From: Alicycliphilus sp. UBA6560
Lineage (GTDB): Bacteria > Pseudomonadota > Gammaproteobacteria > Burkholderiales > Burkholderiaceae_C
Direction: 5' to 3'
Assembly: GCA_002434305.1 (NCBI GenBank)
Contig: DJJU01000007.1
Coordinates: forward strand, 62,001 to 126,000
Length of the DNA: 64,000 nucleotides
The translations under genes were made by a program, and so were the position numbers. The stretch's first letter is position 1, and every line of letters starts with the position of its first letter. Positions 62,310 through 64,000 of the stretch are shown here, piece after piece. The notes under the pieces are model-generated. The model searched no databases, had not been told where the DNA came from, and saw only the letters and a list, made by a program, of their open reading frames with translations.

Positions 62310-63428
62310 ATGCTTACCTGGGACGAAGAAGTCAAGACCCCATCGCAAAATCTCCCGCAGGGCGGCCAGCACAGCGGCCTCCCGCAGGAGCCGCGCCTGC
62401 CGGCCCGCGCAGGGCGCGTCGCCGCCGTCGACAAGCGCATCATCAACGGCAAGACCGACGTCAACCAGCTCGTCCCCTTCAAGTACAAGTGGGCCTGGGA
62501 AAAATACCTCGCCACCTGCGCCAACCACTGGATGCCGCAGGAGATCAACATGACGCGCGACATCGCGTTGTGGAAGGACCCGAACGGCCTGACCGAAGAC
62601 GAGCGCCGCATCGTCAAGCGCAACCTGGGCTTCTTCGTCACGGCCGATTCGCTGGCGGCCAACAACATCGTGCTGGGCACCTACCGCCACATCACCGCGC
62701 CCGAATGCCGCCAGTTCCTGCTGCGCCAGGCCTTCGAGGAAGCCATCCACACCCACGCCTACCAGTACATCGTCGAGTCGCTGGGCCTGGACGAAGGCGA
62801 GATCTTCAACGCCTACAACGAGGTCGCCTCCATCCGCGACAAGGACCAGTTCCTGATCCCCTTCATCGACGCCATCATGGACCCGTCGTTCAAGACGGGC
62901 ACGCCCGAGGCCGACCAGACGCTGCTCAAGAGCCTGATCGTCTTCGCCTGCCTGATGGAAGGCCTGTTCTTCTACGTCGGCTTCACGCAGATCCTGGCTT
63001 TGGGCCGGCAAAACAAGATGACCGGCGCGGCCGAGCAGTACCAGTACATCCTGCGCGACGAGTCCATGCACTGCAACTTCGGCATCGACCTGATCAACCA
63101 GCTGAAGCTGGAGAACCCGCACCTGTGGACGGCCGAGTTCAAGGACGAGATCGCGGCGCTCTTTCACCACGCCGTGGACCTGGAATACCGCTACGCCGAA
63201 GACACCATGCCGCGCGGCGTGCTGGGCATGAACGCCTCCATGTTCAAGGGCTACCTGCGCTACATCGCCAACCGCCGGGCCACGCAGATCGGCCTGCCGG
63301 AGCTGTTCCCCAACGAGGAAAACCCCTTCCCCTGGATGAGCGAGATGATCGACCTGAAGAAGGAACGCAACTTCTTCGAGACGCGCGTCATCGAGTACCA
63401 GACCGGCGGGGCGCTGTCCTGGGACTGA
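62310..63428 (+). CDS. nrdB: Class Ia ribonucleotide reductase, small subunit
   Basis: 372-residue diferric-tyrosyl radical subunit. Metal ligands: FEEAIHTHAYQYIVE (Glu, His and the radical Tyr) and RDESMHCNFGID (Glu and His). It starts at ATG 62310 with GGAAAA upstream. The first 40 residues are disordered. A 137-bp gap from nrdA contains no second NrdR box that I can see, so the two are probably co-transcribed. Confidence 0.97.
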   Translation: MLTWDEEVKTPSQNLPQGGQHSGLPQEPRLPARAGRVAAVDKRIINGKTDVNQLVPFKYKWAWEKYLATCANHWMPQEINMTRDIALWKDPNGLTEDERRIVKRNLGFFVTADSLAANNIVLGTYRHITAPECRQFLLRQAFEEAIHTHAYQYIVESLGLDEGEIFNAYNEVASIRDKDQFLIPFIDAIMDPSFKTGTPEADQTLLKSLIVFACLMEGLFFYVGFTQILALGRQNKMTGAAEQYQYILRDESMHCNFGIDLINQLKLENPHLWTAEFKDEIAALFHHAVDLEYRYAEDTMPRGVLGMNASMFKGYLRYIANRRATQIGLPELFPNEENPFPWMSEMIDLKKERNFFETRVIEYQTGGALSWD

Positions 63429-63614
63429 CACGCGCCAGCGCACGACGGCCATGGGTTTTCTTTCACGCTCCCTCCGCACCAGGCGCCATGCGCCGCAGCG
63501 CCGGAGCGTTTTGTCGCATTCGTGGTGGCGGACGCAAGCGTCGTTGCCATGGATCGCCCGCCGCCCAATGCAGGCGCCGGGTGCTCTCTGCCAACCGACC
63601 CCAAGGAGAAAATG

Positions 63615-64000
63615 ATGGCAACTGCGAAGAAACCCGCTGCGAAGAAACCTGCAGCCGCCCCCGCCAAGAAGACGACGGGCACGACCGCCAGCGCCAAGGC
63701 GCCGGCCACCAAGAAGGCCGCCGCAGGCGCGGGCGCCGCTGCCACCAAGAAGGCCGCCGCACCGGCCAAGAAGGCAGCAGCAGCACCCGCCAAGAAGGCG
63801 GCCGTGCCGGCCAAGAAGGCCGCCGTGAAGAAGACTGCAGCAGCCCCCGCGAAGAAGGCTGCGGCGCCGGCCAAGAAGGCGGCAGCGCCCGCCAAGAAGG
63901 CCACCGCCAAGACCACCGCCGTGAAGAAGGCGGCACCGGCCAAGAAGGCCGCAGCGCCGGCCAAGAAGGCCGCAGCGCCGGCCAAGAAGGCCGCAGCGCC
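63615..64000 (+). CDS. Lys/Ala/Pro-rich histone H1-like protein (3' part missing)
   Basis: Visible 128 residues consist almost entirely of Lys, Ala and Pro in degenerate AAPAKKA heptads (MATAKKPAAKKPAAAPAKK). The protein runs off the right edge. It resembles bacterial histone H1-like/AlgP C-terminal tails that bind DNA. At the edge three nearly identical 21-bp units (CCGGCCAAGAAGGCCGCAGCG) follow each other. Start ATG 63615 is six bases after AGGAG; ATG 63612 is also possible. Confidence 0.85.
   Translation, partial: MATAKKPAAKKPAAAPAKKTTGTTASAKAPATKKAAAGAGAAATKKAAAPAKKAAAAPAKKAAVPAKKAAVKKTAAAPAKKAAAPAKKAAAPAKKATAKTTAVKKAAPAKKAAAPAKKAAAPAKKAAA

Noticed and set aside
63730..64000. Repeat array as a CRISPR
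   Set aside because: Units are in-frame codons of a Lys/Ala-rich protein; there are no spacers.

Overview
The window is a GC-rich, densely coded stretch of bacterial chromosome. The gene content points to a betaproteobacterium of the Comamonadaceae (Acidovorax, Alicycliphilus or Melaminivora type). Supporting this are a Pil-Chp cluster next to rubredoxin and thiD, the order dusB-fis-purH, separate pilSR and nrdAB loci, a Bug-type solute-binding protein, a Lys/Ala-rich histone-like protein, and a dispersed palindromic intergenic repeat ending in CCAGCGCTT...AAGCGCTGG. The organism assignment is inference. There are no rRNA genes, CRISPR arrays or prophages. One tRNA (Met, CAT) and one insertion sequence are present.

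Layout. 1-4.2 kb: start of a DegP-type periplasmic protease, arsC, and divergent fbpB/fbpC iron-transport genes around a Fur-box-like site. 4.2-11.6 kb: a Yip1-like membrane protein, then on the minus strand the gene string yqgE-ruvX-pyrR-pyrB-[IS110]-pyrX-plsC. The IS110 element separates aspartate carbamoyltransferase from its dihydroorotase-like partner. 11.7-21.6 kb: Pil-Chp chemosensory system for twitching motility (pilG-pilH-pilI-pilJ-chpA) and rubredoxin. 21.7-24 kb: thiD and hemL. 24-31 kb: cytochrome c, purH, fis, dusB, a two-domain cytochrome, a D-Ala-D-Ala dipeptidase, yqaA and rarD. 31-40 kb: EAL phosphodiesterase, Bug-family binding protein, isochorismate synthase coupled to ychF, Ubi-type hydroxylase, dsbC, M61 peptidase, enoyl-CoA hydratase. 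40.3-42 kb: tRNA-Met and a chemoreceptor. 42-51 kb: miaB, a GlrK/QseG-like/GlrR envelope-signalling operon, a strong sigma-54 promoter and opgGH for osmoregulated glucans. 51-59 kb: PLP-dependent D-amino-acid enzyme, ffh, ccsA-like gene, pilS-pilR, ampD. 59-64 kb: nrdA and nrdB behind paired NrdR boxes, and the start of an AAKKAP-repeat histone-like protein.

Themes. Type IV pilus control appears twice (Pil-Chp and PilSR). Envelope sensing (GlrKR) lies next to periplasmic glucan synthesis. The most striking result is that the noncoding left end of the IS110 element can be read as a bridge RNA. Four short segments pair with both element ends and with both sides of the target, all around a CT core. 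This fixes the element at about 7810-8991 and shows that it landed in a GC-rich intergenic palindrome.
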